DNA of 64,000 bases from Saccharibacillus nicotianae (GTDB lineage: Bacteria; Bacillota; Bacilli; Paenibacillales; Paenibacillaceae), in assembly GCF_042681745.1 (NCBI RefSeq), contig NZ_JBHUGF010000011.1, positions 682,001-746,000 of the forward strand, read 5' to 3'. A program made the position numbers and the translations under genes. A model generated the notes under the pieces. It saw only the letters and a list, made by a program, of their open reading frames with translations. It searched no databases and was not told the origin of the DNA. Below, in pieces: positions 51,841 to 62,155 of the stretch; the stretch's first letter is position 1; each line of letters starts with the position of its first letter.

Positions 51841-53094
51841 ATGGCTAATCCGATCAGCAGTCAATCTGTACAACCAACAAAAACCGAGCAATCTGAAAGT
51901 TCTTTATTTCCGACGTATGCGCGTTATCCTATCGCTTTTGCTAAAGGAAAAGGAAGTTACCTGTGGGATACCGATGGTAAACAATATCTCGATTTTATGT
52001 GCGGAATTGCTGTGACGAATCTAGGTCATGCACCGGACGCTGTAATAGATAAACTCAAAAACCAGTTAGATCAACTGTGGCATACATCGAATCTATTTCA
52101 AATTCCGAATCAAGAGCAAGCCGCGCAATTGATTACTGATCATAGCTGTGGGGATGCTGTATTTTTCTGTAACAGCGGAGCAGAAGCGAATGAAGGTGCA
52201 ATCAAGTTAGCACGTAAATATCAACAAAAAGTAAAAGGCGAAGAACGCTACGAAATTATCACGTTCGGGCAATCATTTCACGGACGGACACTGGCTACAC
52301 TGACAGCTACCGGACAAGATAAAGTAAAAGAAGGATTCCATCCATTGCCGGCAGGGTTTGTTACTGTGCCTTTACATGATCTGGATGCATTACAAGCAGC
52401 CGTTAATGAACATACAGCTGCTATTATGATCGAAATGATTCAGGCTGAAGGTGGCGTCTATCCAGTAGAACCTGAATTTATGCAGCATATTGTAGATCTG
52501 TGTCATGAGCATGGATTGTTGCTGATTATTGATGAAGTGCAGACAGGTATGGGACGTACAGGCAAAATGTTTGCTTATGAACATTATGGTATTGAACCGG
52601 ATATTTTTACATTAGCTAAAGGGTTAGGAAGCGGGTTCCCGATTGGCGCATTAGTTGGTAAAGCGTTCCTTAAAGAAGCGTTTGTGGCAGGAAGTCATGG
52701 TTCTACATTTGGAGGAACACCTCTAGCTACAGCTGCTGTTATCGCTACGATCGAAACGATGCAAGAACACAATGTGGTAGAACAAGCGGCAACGATGGGA
52801 ACGTATTTACAAGAACAATTACAAGCGAAGATCGGTCACCATCCATTTGTAAAAGATATTCGTGGTAAAGGATTATTGATCGGTATTGAATGTGATGGGC
52901 CTGTAGGAGAATTGGTTGTGGTTGGACAAGAAAAAGGGTTGTTATTTATAACAGCAGGGCCTAACGTGATTCGTCTATTACCTAATCTACTGGTAACCAA
53001 AGAAGAAGTTGATCAAGCAGTTAACGGAATTAAAGAAATTATTGAGGCATATGCGCCGATTGTAAATAGTCAAACGACTCTAAATGGTAAATAA
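51841..53094 (+). CDS. argD: Acetylornithine aminotransferase
   Basis: A 417-residue class III PLP aminotransferase making N-acetylornithine. YLDFMCGIAVTNLGHAPD, FFCNSGAEANEGAIKLARKY, FHGRTLATLTATGQ, IIDEVQTGMGRTGKMFAYEH and TLAKGLGSGFPIGAL (PLP lysine) are visible. ATG 51841 follows AAAGGAG by 10 bases. An N-terminal extension of about 25 polar residues precedes the fold. Confidence 0.96.
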   Translation: MANPISSQSVQPTKTEQSESSLFPTYARYPIAFAKGKGSYLWDTDGKQYLDFMCGIAVTNLGHAPDAVIDKLKNQLDQLWHTSNLFQIPNQEQAAQLITDHSCGDAVFFCNSGAEANEGAIKLARKYQQKVKGEERYEIITFGQSFHGRTLATLTATGQDKVKEGFHPLPAGFVTVPLHDLDALQAAVNEHTAAIMIEMIQAEGGVYPVEPEFMQHIVDLCHEHGLLLIIDEVQTGMGRTGKMFAYEHYGIEPDIFTLAKGLGSGFPIGALVGKAFLKEAFVAGSHGSTFGGTPLATAAVIATIETMQEHNVVEQAATMGTYLQEQLQAKIGHHPFVKDIRGKGLLIGIECDGPVGELVVVGQEKGLLFITAGPNVIRLLPNLLVTKEEVDQAVNGIKEIIEAYAPIVNSQTTLNGK

Positions 53095-53118
53095 ATAGAC
53101 GGATGGAGGTTCAACCTA

Positions 53119-54087
53119 ATGACAGATGTAGTATCGAAAAGTAATTCGTTAGAGCTTAGTCATTTTAAAGGCAAAGATTTTGTAGAATTGAGCGATTATA
53201 CGGCAGAGGAAATTCATTTTCTGATTGATCTAGCGATCGAATTGAAACGCAAGCAAAAAGCAGGAGAATCGTATCGTCCACTCGAAGGTAAAACAGTCGG
53301 ATTGATTTTTGAAAAATCTTCGACACGTACGCGTGTTTCTTTTGAAGTCGGTACTTTCCAACTTGGAGGACATGCATTGTTCTTGAGTAAAAACGATATT
53401 CAAATGGGACGTGGAGAGATTATTGCAGATACAGCACGCGTTATGTCTCGTTATCTGGATGGCATTATGATCCGTACATTTGGACATGAAAATGTAACAG
53501 AACTTGCAAAATATGCAGATATTCCTGTGATCAACGGACTGAGCGATCTAGGTCATCCTTGTCAGGTGCTTGCTGATTTCCAGACGATTGTTGAGAGCAA
53601 AGGAAAGCTTAAAGGATTAAAACTTGCTTATATCGGAGACGGTAACAATATGGCACACTCGCTAATGATCGGTGGCGCGCGTGTAGGTCTGGACGTCTAT
53701 GTAGCTACTCCAGAAGGATATGAGCCTGATCCAGAAGTAGTGAAACAATGCGAAGCCTTAGCAGCGGAAAGTGGAGCAACGATCAAAGTCGTACGTGACC
53801 CGAAAGAAGCGGTACAAGATGCAGATGTGATCTATACAGATGTATGGGCAAGTATGGGCTTTGAAGAAGAACAAAAAGTTCGGGAACAAGCATTCAAAGA
53901 TTATCAGGTTAATGAAGAACTGGTGAGTCATGCGAAATCAGATTATATTTTCTTACATTGCCTTCCTGCTCACCGTGGTGAAGAAGTAAGCGCAGGCGTG
54001 ATTGATGGGCCGAACAGTGTGATTTTTGATGAAGCTGAAAATCGTCTACATGCACAAAAAGCAATTATGGCGGCTTTGATCGGATAA
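53119..54087 (+). CDS. argF: Ornithine carbamoyltransferase
   Basis: Joins carbamoyl phosphate and ornithine to give citrulline. The 322-residue protein has the carbamoyl-phosphate motif EKSSTRTRVSFEVG, MIRTFGHENV, DLGHPCQVLADFQTI and the HCLPAHRGEEV motif with its catalytic Cys. Ribosome site GGATGGAGG. Biosynthetic rather than catabolic by operon context. No carAB genes are in the window. Confidence 0.97.
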   Translation: MTDVVSKSNSLELSHFKGKDFVELSDYTAEEIHFLIDLAIELKRKQKAGESYRPLEGKTVGLIFEKSSTRTRVSFEVGTFQLGGHALFLSKNDIQMGRGEIIADTARVMSRYLDGIMIRTFGHENVTELAKYADIPVINGLSDLGHPCQVLADFQTIVESKGKLKGLKLAYIGDGNNMAHSLMIGGARVGLDVYVATPEGYEPDPEVVKQCEALAAESGATIKVVRDPKEAVQDADVIYTDVWASMGFEEEQKVREQAFKDYQVNEELVSHAKSDYIFLHCLPAHRGEEVSAGVIDGPNSVIFDEAENRLHAQKAIMAALIG

Positions 54088-54151
54088 AGTAAGATAGAAT
54101 AAGGAATAGTTCGATATTTGGATATAAAGAAAGTGGAGGGAATACAACAAC

Positions 54152-55402
54152 ATGGCTAAAAATAAAATTGTACTTGCATACTCGGGTGGACTGGATACAT
54201 CTATTATTTTGAAATGGTTAAAAGAAACATACGATGCAGAAATTATCGCATTTACCGCAGATATCGGGCAAGCTGATGAACTGGATGGTTTGGAAGAAAA
54301 AGCATTAGCTACAGGGGCTTCTAAAGTCTATATCGATGATTTACGTGCAGAATTTGCTGAAGACTTTATCTATCCAATGTTCCAAGCAGGAGCATTATAC
54401 GAAGGACAATATCTGTTAGGAACAAGTATTGCTCGTCCACTTATTGCCAAGCGTATGGTGGAAATTGCGCGTGCTGAAGGTGCTATGGCTATCGCTCATG
54501 GTGCGACAGGTAAAGGAAACGATCAGGTTCGCTTTGAATTGAATGCAGCGGCACTGGCTCCTGAGATTAAAGTTATCGCTCCTTGGCGCTTAGAAACATT
54601 CCGTGATCAATTCCCGGGACGTGCAGAGATGATTGAATATGCTGAAAAACATGGCATTACCGTCACAGCTTCAGCAGCCAAGCCCTATTCAACAGACCGT
54701 AACTTGCTACATATTAGTTATGAAAGTGGTGTGCTGGAAGATCCGAACTTTGATGCAAGCGCAGAAAGCAACAAAGATATGTTTTTACTGAGCGTGTCTC
54801 CAGAAGATGCACCGGATCAACCAGAAATGTTAGATTTGGAATTTGAAAATGGAAATTGTGTCGCACTAAATGGAGAAAAATTGACTCCACTCGCAGCGAT
54901 GGAAAAACTCAATGAGCTTGGTGGTAAACATGGTATCGGTCGTGTCGATATGGTGGAAAACCGCTTTGTCGGTATGAAGAGCCGCGGCGTATACGAGACA
55001 CCAGGTGGAACGATTCTATTTACAGCTCATCGCAAATTAGAATCATTAACAATGGATCGTGAAGTGATGAGTCTACGTGATTCACTGATTACACGTTATA
55101 GCAATCTAGTATACAATGGCTTCTGGTTCGCACCGGAACGTCTTGCTTTGCAAGCATTGGTTACAGAAAGCCAAAAAAATGTAACAGGTACAGTACGTGT
55201 GAAATTATACAAAGGTAATATTATTGCAGCAGGTCTAAGCAGTCCGTACAGTCTGTATAATCCTGAAATTGCAACGATGGAAGCTGATCCAACGAATGCT
55301 TATGATCAAGGGGATGCAGCAGGCTTTATCCAATTGAATGCTCTTCGTCTACGTGTAGGCGCAGGTGTGCGTCAAGCAGCGCAAGCGGATAAAGGAGAGT
55401 GA
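54152..55402 (+). CDS. argG: Argininosuccinate synthase
   Basis: Couples citrulline and aspartate with ATP. The 416-residue protein has the pyrophosphatase loop VLAYSGGLDTSIILKWL, AHGATGKGNDQVRFE, ENRFVGMKSRGVYETPGG and the C-terminal tetramer helices. Ribosome site GTGGAGGG. argH follows 9 bases later. Confidence 0.98.
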   Translation: MAKNKIVLAYSGGLDTSIILKWLKETYDAEIIAFTADIGQADELDGLEEKALATGASKVYIDDLRAEFAEDFIYPMFQAGALYEGQYLLGTSIARPLIAKRMVEIARAEGAMAIAHGATGKGNDQVRFELNAAALAPEIKVIAPWRLETFRDQFPGRAEMIEYAEKHGITVTASAAKPYSTDRNLLHISYESGVLEDPNFDASAESNKDMFLLSVSPEDAPDQPEMLDLEFENGNCVALNGEKLTPLAAMEKLNELGGKHGIGRVDMVENRFVGMKSRGVYETPGGTILFTAHRKLESLTMDREVMSLRDSLITRYSNLVYNGFWFAPERLALQALVTESQKNVTGTVRVKLYKGNIIAAGLSSPYSLYNPEIATMEADPTNAYDQGDAAGFIQLNALRLRVGAGVRQAAQADKGE

Positions 55403-55411
55403 GTCACAGAT

Positions 55412-56818
55412 ATGAGTAAATTATGGGGCGGACGTTTTACCAAACAAACGAATCATCTGGTTGAAGAATATACAGCTTCGATCAATTTCGATAAAGCTTT
55501 GGCAGAAGAAGATATTCAAGGCAGTCTGGCACATGTCAGTATGCTAGGCAAATGCGGAATTGTTCCTGCCGAAGATGTAGAAACCATCAAAAATGGTCTG
55601 AACAAAGTACTCGATAAAATTCGTGCAGGTGAGATTCAATTTTCAGTGTCAGATGAAGATATTCATATGAATATTGAAAAACATCTGATCGAAGAAATAG
55701 GCGCTGTTGGTGGTAAATTACACACTGGACGTAGCCGTAACGATCAGGTAGCTACAGATATGCATTTATATTTGCGCAAGCGTGTGGTGGAGTTGACGGG
55801 ATTGCTTCATGCTCTGCAAGAGTCGTTAATCACTCAAGCGAAAAGCAATATGGATACGATTATCCCGGGCTATACGCATCTACAACGGGCTCAACCGATT
55901 CTTTTTCCTCATCATCTGATGGCATATGTGTCGATGTTTGAGCGTGATATTGATCGTCTGAAAGACAGTTACAAACGGATCAATGTATTGCCACTTGGTG
56001 CAGGTGCGCTCGCAGGAACAACGTTCCCGATCGATCGTCATTATGTAGCAGAGCAATTAGGATTTGATGGCGTATACGAAAATAGTCTGGATGCGGTAAG
56101 TGATCGTGACTTTATCGTGGAATTTCTAGCAGGAGCTTCACTAATTATGACGCATCTTTCTCGTCTATGTGAAGAGCTGGTATTGTGGAGCAGTACTGAA
56201 TTTAGCTTTATCGAATTGGATGATGCGTTCTGTACAGGTAGTAGTATTATGCCGCAGAAAAAAAATCCAGATGTCGCTGAATTGGTACGTGGTAAAACAG
56301 GTCGTGTATACGGTAATCTGATCGGATTATTAACTGTACTCAAATCGCTACCACTTGCCTACAACAAAGATATGCAAGAAGACAAAGAAGGTATGTTCGA
56401 TACGGTCGCTACATTAGAAGGTGCACTTCAATTATTTGCTCCGATGATCGCTACGATGAAAGTGAACACAGGACGTATGCGTGAAGCGGTTAATAAAGAC
56501 TTTTCCAATGCGACCGATATTGCAGATTTCTTAGTAGGCAAAGGATTACCTTTCCGTCAAGCGCATGAAGTGATCGGTAAAACAGTGTTGTACTGTATTC
56601 AAGAAGGCAAATACTTGCTTGATCTAACACTGGAAGAATTTCAAAACTTCTCTCCATTGTTCGATGACAGTATCTATGCTGTGTTGCAACCAGAAGCTGT
56701 AGTGAATGCACGTAATGTGTACGGCGGTACAGCAACTGTACAAGTGGCAGCAGCTATTGAGCGTGCTGAAGATAAATTAACACATACAGTCACATGGCTA
56801 GAAGGTCATGTACAGTAG
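55412..56818 (+). CDS. argH: Argininosuccinate lyase
   Basis: Last step to arginine and fumarate. The 468-residue protein has KLWGGRFTKQTNHLVEEYTA, IHMNIEKHLIEEIG, TGRSRNDQVATDMHLYLR, PGYTHLQRAQPI and the fumarase-family signature GSSIMPQKKNPD. A terminator closes the operon. Confidence 0.98.
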   Translation: MSKLWGGRFTKQTNHLVEEYTASINFDKALAEEDIQGSLAHVSMLGKCGIVPAEDVETIKNGLNKVLDKIRAGEIQFSVSDEDIHMNIEKHLIEEIGAVGGKLHTGRSRNDQVATDMHLYLRKRVVELTGLLHALQESLITQAKSNMDTIIPGYTHLQRAQPILFPHHLMAYVSMFERDIDRLKDSYKRINVLPLGAGALAGTTFPIDRHYVAEQLGFDGVYENSLDAVSDRDFIVEFLAGASLIMTHLSRLCEELVLWSSTEFSFIELDDAFCTGSSIMPQKKNPDVAELVRGKTGRVYGNLIGLLTVLKSLPLAYNKDMQEDKEGMFDTVATLEGALQLFAPMIATMKVNTGRMREAVNKDFSNATDIADFLVGKGLPFRQAHEVIGKTVLYCIQEGKYLLDLTLEEFQNFSPLFDDSIYAVLQPEAVVNARNVYGGTATVQVAAAIERAEDKLTHTVTWLEGHVQ

Positions 56819-56943
56819 AATCGATAAGCTAGAGATACAGCAGAACAATTGCTTTATAGTGTTTGGATAGAGTAGCACTTTGGTTGAGATGATATTTTGT
56901 TTTGATCTTTGCTATTTCTATTGTTTGTATCCCTTATAATCCC

Positions 56944-56983
56944 AAAAAGGACAGCCATGATTATGATGGTTGTCCTTTTTTTT
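56944..56983. terminator. Bidirectional terminator between argH and the pentapeptide gene
   Basis: AAAAAGGACAGCCAT (56944-56958) pairs with ATGGTTGTCCTTTTT (56966-56980, one G-U pair) with A and T tracts on the two flanks. It serves converging genes. Confidence 0.9.
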
Positions 56984-56995
56984 GCTATTTGGCTA

Positions 56996-57637
56996 TTATG
57001 ATTTGATTACCAGCCCCATGAGTCCGACAAACGAAGAAGCTTGATACGGCGAAATAATACAACCACGCAAATCTTCTATCTCAATCTGCAAGCTTGTAAA
57101 TTCGCAGGTACTGAGATCAACTTCATGTAATGAAGTCCCTGACATCATAGCAGTGTCTAATTGACATTGATCGAAAAAAACAGATTTGAAGGTAGAGGAG
57201 CAATAATCTGCACCGATCAATGAGCAATGTTCAAAAGAGATATTTTTGAAATTAGAAAAGCGAAATACCGAATAATCCGCCACACAATCGGTAAAACGAA
57301 CATTTTGCAAACGGCTTTGAGCAAAATCAGTGCCAATCAATTTACACTGGCGAAATTCAGTCCGATGTACAAAAGAACGAGGAAATTGAATATTGGAAAG
57401 ATCGCATTGCTCAAATATCACATCGGTCAGTTCGATTTCAGATAAATAGGACTCGATAATATCTACGTGTTCAAAGATCATTTTTTCAAAAGAAACACGT
57501 TTTGCTTCCTGACCATCAATTGTAAAATGTTCTATTTTGGCATGACTGAACTCGTCTTTAGATTGCAATGTATATAAAGGCTCATGTAAATGTTCTAAAT
57601 GCTGAGGAATTTGGGGGGCTTGAATTTTGATAGACAT
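56996..57637 (-). CDS. Pentapeptide-repeat protein (Qnr/MfpA-like fold)
   Basis: A 213-residue protein on the minus strand. From about residue 45 nearly every fifth position is Phe or Leu (VSFEKMIFEHVDIIES, DVIFEQCDLSNIQFPRS, TEFRQCKLIGTDFAQ, SFEHCSLIGADYCSS), the right-handed beta-helix pattern. Length and the central break are like Qnr proteins, which mimic DNA and protect gyrase from quinolones. Whether this one acts on gyrase is not shown. AAGGAGGTAC is 9 bases upstream of the ATG at 57637. It is the only larger minus-strand gene in the window. Confidence 0.85.
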   Translation of the reverse strand: MSIKIQAPQIPQHLEHLHEPLYTLQSKDEFSHAKIEHFTIDGQEAKRVSFEKMIFEHVDIIESYLSEIELTDVIFEQCDLSNIQFPRSFVHRTEFRQCKLIGTDFAQSRLQNVRFTDCVADYSVFRFSNFKNISFEHCSLIGADYCSSTFKSVFFDQCQLDTAMMSGTSLHEVDLSTCEFTSLQIEIEDLRGCIISPYQASSFVGLMGLVIKS

Positions 57638-57838
57638 ATGTAGATGTACCTCCTTGAGTGGGATCTTTATTATTGTATATCAATAACAAGCTGTGATTCT
57701 ATGACTCCTTGCCTAGATTATGACTTTGCTATGATATCTGTTACAATAACAGCACTTCTTAGTTCATATAACTGTAACAATAAAAATAGCGAAATTCTAT
57801 TGCGTATTCTGTAAAAAGAGATACAATAAGACTGTAAA

Positions 57839-57852
57839 TGTTCACGTTAACA
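57839..57852 (+). promoter_or_regulatory. LacI-type operator upstream of uxaC
   Basis: TGTTCACGTTAACA, 12 of 14 positions symmetric around CG. Its reverse complement shares TGTTAACGTG with a site before uxaB at 62231. A perfect CTGTTA-CAA-TAACAG repeat lies about 100 bases upstream. The likely ligand-responsive regulator is the LacI-family protein at 61100. Confidence 0.55.
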
Positions 57853-57894
57853 AAATGAATAAACATAGCTGAATCAACGAAAGGAAGGAATACA

Positions 57895-59319
57895 ATGACT
57901 GCTAAATTTTTGGATCAAAACTTTATGTTACATAGTGATACAGCGATCCAACTGTATCATCAAGTAGCAAAAGATATGCCGATTATTGATTACCATTGTC
58001 ATTTAAGTCCGCAAGAAATTTTGGAGAACAAAACGTTTAAAAATATTACAGAAGCCTGGTTATATGGAGATCATTACAAATGGCGCGTGATGCGTGCTAA
58101 TGGTGTAGAAGAAAAATATATTACAGGCGATGCCGATGATTATGATAAATTTCTGGCGTGGTCAAGAACAGTACCGCAATTAATTGGTAATCCACTGTAT
58201 CACTGGACACATCTTGAATTACAACGCTTTTTTGGAGTAGAAGAATTGTTAAGTGAAAAGACAGCTCCGCAGATCTGGCAAAAAGTAAATGAGCAATTAC
58301 AAGGTGAAGGATTTGGAGCACGCGATCTGATTACCAAATCTAAAGTAACGGTAGTCTGTACGACAGATGATCCTGTTGATGATCTTGGTTATCATGCACA
58401 GATTCGTGAGCTAAAAAATTTCTCGACAGCCGTCTTGCCAAGCTTCCGCCCGGACAAAGCGTTAGAAATCAATCGGGCTACATTCCGTCCGTGGTTAGAG
58501 CAATTAGTTGCTGTCTATGGATCAGATATCCGCACCTATGATGACTTTTTGAAAGCGCTTGAGCAAAGAGTTCGCTTTTTCCATGCCGCAGGTGGACGGG
58601 TGTCCGATCATGCACTGGATACGGTTGTGTTTGCAGAGGCGACTCAAGCAGAAGTCAATCAGATTTTTGCGAAAGCGTTAGAGCAAGGGCAAGTCAGTAG
58701 TGAAGAAGAAGCGAAGCACAAATCGTATACGCTTGTATTTTTGAGTCAATTGTATGCAGAGCTAGATTGGGCGATGCAGTTCCATATTCATGCGTTACGC
58801 AACAACAGTACATCGATGTTCCGTCAATTAGGGCCGGATACCGGTTACGATTCAGTCAATGATGGACTGATTGCGAAGCCGTTGGTATCACTACTTGATG
58901 CTATGGAATCCGCAGGAGCATTACCGAAAACGATTTTGTATTCGCTCAATCCGAATGATTATCCTGTTCTGGCAAGTGCAGCAGGTAGCTTCCAGAGCGG
59001 TGGTATCGCTGGCAAAATTCAGTTCGGTACCGCATGGTGGTATAACGATCATCGTGATGGGATGCATGAGCAAATGAAATTGTTAGCCAATATGGGTGTA
59101 TTAGCTCGCTTTGTAGGGATGTTAACCGATTCGCGTAGCTTTTTATCGTATACCCGTCATGAATATTTCCGTCGTCTGTTGTGTGATCTGTTAGGGACAT
59201 GGGTAGAGCAAGGGGAAGTACCTGAAGATATGGAATTGTTAAGCAGTATCGTCGAAGGCATCTGTTATACCAATGCAGAGCAGTATTTTAATTTTCCTGC
59301 TGTAGTGTCTGTAAAGTAA
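57895..59319 (+). CDS. uxaC: Glucuronate/galacturonate isomerase
   Basis: Converts D-glucuronate to fructuronate and D-galacturonate to tagaturonate. The 474-residue protein starts MTAKFLDQNFMLHSDTAIQLY and has the metal motif IIDYHCHLSPQEI, YGDHYKWRVMRANG, VVCTTDDPVDDL, DWAMQFHIHALRN and GKIQFGTAWWYNDHRDGM. Ribosome site GAAAGGAAGG. Its own transcript ends at the hairpin after it. Confidence 0.97.
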   Translation: MTAKFLDQNFMLHSDTAIQLYHQVAKDMPIIDYHCHLSPQEILENKTFKNITEAWLYGDHYKWRVMRANGVEEKYITGDADDYDKFLAWSRTVPQLIGNPLYHWTHLELQRFFGVEELLSEKTAPQIWQKVNEQLQGEGFGARDLITKSKVTVVCTTDDPVDDLGYHAQIRELKNFSTAVLPSFRPDKALEINRATFRPWLEQLVAVYGSDIRTYDDFLKALEQRVRFFHAAGGRVSDHALDTVVFAEATQAEVNQIFAKALEQGQVSSEEEAKHKSYTLVFLSQLYAELDWAMQFHIHALRNNSTSMFRQLGPDTGYDSVNDGLIAKPLVSLLDAMESAGALPKTILYSLNPNDYPVLASAAGSFQSGGIAGKIQFGTAWWYNDHRDGMHEQMKLLANMGVLARFVGMLTDSRSFLSYTRHEYFRRLLCDLLGTWVEQGEVPEDMELLSSIVEGICYTNAEQYFNFPAVVSVK

Positions 59320-59331
59320 TCATGTAGAAGT

Positions 59332-59405
59332 ATCGCTTTGACTGATATAGAACATAAATGATAGATATAGTGATGTTCTAGTAGATTCAGTCAAAGCGAT
59401 CTTTA
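59332..59405 (+). terminator. Large hairpin/terminator after uxaC
   Basis: A perfect 14-bp outer stem ATCGCTTTGACTGA/TCAGTCAAAGCGAT (59332-59345 with 59387-59400), an inner TAGAACAT/ATGTTCTA stem, then CTTTATTT. Confidence 0.75.
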
Positions 59406-59517
59406 TTTAAAATGATTAAGTGATAATTTTCACAATATTATAGTGTGTTGTAGCAAAGTTATTGTAAATGCCAAAAGTATAACAATGTGTGCTAGAGCAT
59501 TAAAGTAGTATCCGTAT

Positions 59518-59531
59518 TGTAAGCGGTTGAT
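59518..59531 (+). promoter_or_regulatory. Partial cre-like site upstream of the transporter gene
   Basis: TGTAAGCGGTTGAT matches the left half and centre of the CcpA cre consensus TGWAANCGNTNWCA but not the right end. It lies 26 bases before the start codon. Weak. Confidence 0.35.
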
Positions 59532-59556
59532 TTTATCAAATCAAGGGGTGTGTCAC

Positions 59557-60954
59557 ATGGGAGTAGCTACATTAAAAGGGGTCAAAGCAGAAGAAAATGT
59601 AATTGACGGCAAGATCAGTTTGAAAGAAAAAATTTCATACGGTATGGGGGACTTTGGGAACGGATTTATGTTTGATCTGGGGCAATTGTATCTGTTGAAG
59701 TTTTTTACAGATGTTGCCGGTATTCCCGCTATGGCAGCCGCAGGTATTTTTCTGGTCAGTAAATTATTTGCAGCGATCTGTGATCCGATTGTAGGTTCGT
59801 CGATTGATTATCGCAAAAATATCGGGAAAAACGGTAAATTTAGACCGTATCTGATCTACGGAAGTATTATTCTTGCTATCCTGACCGTATTTACGTTTAT
59901 CTCACCGAATCTATCGGTAACCGGTAAATTAATTTATGCGTATGCTTCTTATATGATCTGGGGAATCGGGTACTCCTTTGTAAATATTCCTTATGGTTCA
60001 CTCGGTGCATCGATTACTCAGAATACGATAGAACGGGCATCGTTATCATCATTTCGTCAAGCCGGTTCGCTAGGAGCACTATTTGTGACCAGTGTGATTG
60101 TAATGCCTTTGATTGTGCATTTCGCTAATCCATCTGTAGGATTTCCTGTTGTGATGGGGATTATGTCTATTGTCGGTGTGCTTGCTTTTATTGTCTGCTT
60201 CCGCGGAACCAAAGAACGGATTATCAGTCAAGCCGCTCCTTCTGAAAAATTATCGGTCGGCAGTGTAGTCAAAACATTTGTCAGCAACAAACCACTGCTA
60301 GTGCTCGTATTAATGACGGTTTTCACGATTTCAGCTTATAATATCAAATCAGCGATGTTGATTTATTTTGCGCAGTATAATTTGGGTAATGTGGAACTGA
60401 TGGCGTATATGAACTTTATTATTATCGGATCTTCATTTATCGGCGTATTGTTTTTACCTAAATTAGTGAAAAGATTCGGTAAACGCAAAACAGCAATGAT
60501 CGGGCTTGGTATCAGTGTCGTAGCAGATACGATCAATTTTATTGCGCCATCGAATGTGTATCTTTTCACAATCCTAGCCAGTATTGCATTTATCGGTATT
60601 AGTATTCCTAACGGTGTCACATGGGCATTTGTATCTGATATTATCGATTACGGAGAATGGAGTTCTGGAGAACGTAAAGAAGGAACTACGTATTCGTTGT
60701 TTAACTTTTCGCGTAAATTGGCACAATCACTATCCGGTTTCTTATCAGGAGTAGGGCTGGCTGTAATCGGCTATGTACCGAATGTAGTACAGACAGTAGG
60801 TACACAAATCGGGATCAAAGCGTTACTTTGTCTGTATCCTGCGATTGCGCTAGCGATTGCGATGCTGATTATCGGATTAATGTACAAATTAACAGATAAA
60901 AAGCATGAACAGATCGTCGAAGAATTACAATTGCGCCATCAACCATTAGAGTAA
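59557..60954 (+). CDS. GPH-type sugar/uronide symporter (MFS superfamily)
   Basis: A 465-residue transporter with about 12 membrane segments. It starts at ATG 59557 (AAGGGG 8 bases ahead); ten upstream in-frame codons lack a ribosome site. The glycoside-pentoside-hexuronide family is shown by SYGMGDFGNGFMFDLGQLYL, SKLFAAICDPIVGSSIDYR, GKFRPYLIYG, NIPYGSLGASIT and WAFVSDIIDYGEW. Flanked by uxaC and uxaB, it likely imports glucuronides or galacturonides with a cation. The exact substrate is inference. Confidence 0.88.
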   Translation: MGVATLKGVKAEENVIDGKISLKEKISYGMGDFGNGFMFDLGQLYLLKFFTDVAGIPAMAAAGIFLVSKLFAAICDPIVGSSIDYRKNIGKNGKFRPYLIYGSIILAILTVFTFISPNLSVTGKLIYAYASYMIWGIGYSFVNIPYGSLGASITQNTIERASLSSFRQAGSLGALFVTSVIVMPLIVHFANPSVGFPVVMGIMSIVGVLAFIVCFRGTKERIISQAAPSEKLSVGSVVKTFVSNKPLLVLVLMTVFTISAYNIKSAMLIYFAQYNLGNVELMAYMNFIIIGSSFIGVLFLPKLVKRFGKRKTAMIGLGISVVADTINFIAPSNVYLFTILASIAFIGISIPNGVTWAFVSDIIDYGEWSSGERKEGTTYSLFNFSRKLAQSLSGFLSGVGLAVIGYVPNVVQTVGTQIGIKALLCLYPAIALAIAMLIIGLMYKLTDKKHEQIVEELQLRHQPLE

Positions 60955-61099
60955 CTAAAGGTGAGAATAATCGCATAGCGCCTAGTAACCATCCGTATTA
61001 TGGTGAGTAGATCATAATATGTTATTCTTAGAGGAAGAGGAACAACTGTATCCTCTATGCTGTTCTATCGGACAAGCTGGAATAAAGGAAGGTATGCAT

Positions 61100-62104
61100 A
61101 TGGCAGCCACAATTAAAGATATCGCAAAGCTAGCGAATGTTTCTCATACGACTGTTTCTCGTGCACTTAATAATAGCCCTCTTATCAAAGAGGTGACCAA
61201 ACGTAAAATTATGCAAATTGCGCAAGAAGTTAATTATATTCCTAACTATAATGCGAAAAGTCTGGTGTTACAGCGTTCGCATACGATCGGTTTGTTTTTT
61301 ACCAGTATTTCAAACGGTACCAGTAGTAGTTTTTTTGCCGCTACAATTCGCGGGGTGAATCGTGTGATCGGGATTGAATACAATTTATTTGTACGTGGAA
61401 TAGATGATTATTTAGATTACAGTTCGATTCATCATAAGCGGTTTGATGGCATTATTTTGATGAGTCAAAGCGAAGCGGATAACGACTTTATCCATCATGT
61501 ACTAGAACAAGAAATTCCAATTGTTGTACTCAACCGGTTACTGCCAGATGCCAATCTAGTTAATATTGTATCCAATGATAAAGAAGGCTCGTATCATGCC
61601 GGGCATTTTCTAATTGAGCAAGGTCATACGCAGATTGCGATTATCGAAGGAATCAAAAGCTTCAAATCAACTGAACAACGCCGCTCTGGATTTGTACAAG
61701 CGATGGAAGAAAGTCAATTATCGATTCCAGCAGAATATATTGTGAGTGGAGAATACGATACAGAAAGTGGTTATCAAGCGATGCAACAATTGCTAGCCTT
61801 ATCCACTCCGCCTACCGCTGTATTTTGTTCTAATGATGATATGGCGATTGGTGCGATGAATGCCGCTTTTGAACAAGGGCTGAAAGTGCCACAAGATCTG
61901 TCGATTATCGGTTTTGATGATATTAATTTCTCTATGTATACCAATCCTGCATTAACTACAGTGAAGCGTCCGATCGAAGATATCAGTGCACGCGGAGCAG
62001 AGAAAATCTTAGAACAGATTCGTGACAAAGAAACACAACAAGAATTGATCTTTGTAGAAACTGAATTGATTCAGCGTAAATCGACGGCTGTTTATTCGAA
62101 GTAA
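61100..62104 (+). CDS. LacI-family transcriptional regulator of the uronate genes
   Basis: A 334-residue repressor. ATG 61100 is chosen: AAAGGAAGG ends 7 bases before it, and the HTH follows directly (ATIKDIAKLANVSHTTVSRALN). A periplasmic-binding-like ligand domain runs to the end (TIGLFFTSISNGTSSSFF, CSNDDMAIGAMNAAFEQGLKVPQDLSIIGFDDINF). Residues upstream in the frame (from 61019) have no ribosome site. Probable effector is a hexuronate or its metabolite; probable targets are the TGTTAACGTG sites before uxaC and uxaB. Confidence 0.9.
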   Translation: MAATIKDIAKLANVSHTTVSRALNNSPLIKEVTKRKIMQIAQEVNYIPNYNAKSLVLQRSHTIGLFFTSISNGTSSSFFAATIRGVNRVIGIEYNLFVRGIDDYLDYSSIHHKRFDGIILMSQSEADNDFIHHVLEQEIPIVVLNRLLPDANLVNIVSNDKEGSYHAGHFLIEQGHTQIAIIEGIKSFKSTEQRRSGFVQAMEESQLSIPAEYIVSGEYDTESGYQAMQQLLALSTPPTAVFCSNDDMAIGAMNAAFEQGLKVPQDLSIIGFDDINFSMYTNPALTTVKRPIEDISARGAEKILEQIRDKETQQELIFVETELIQRKSTAVYSK

Positions 62105-62155
62105 ATTATTGAAGTTACCAATCGTTCAAGTCGCTAAATAACGTCATTATAGATT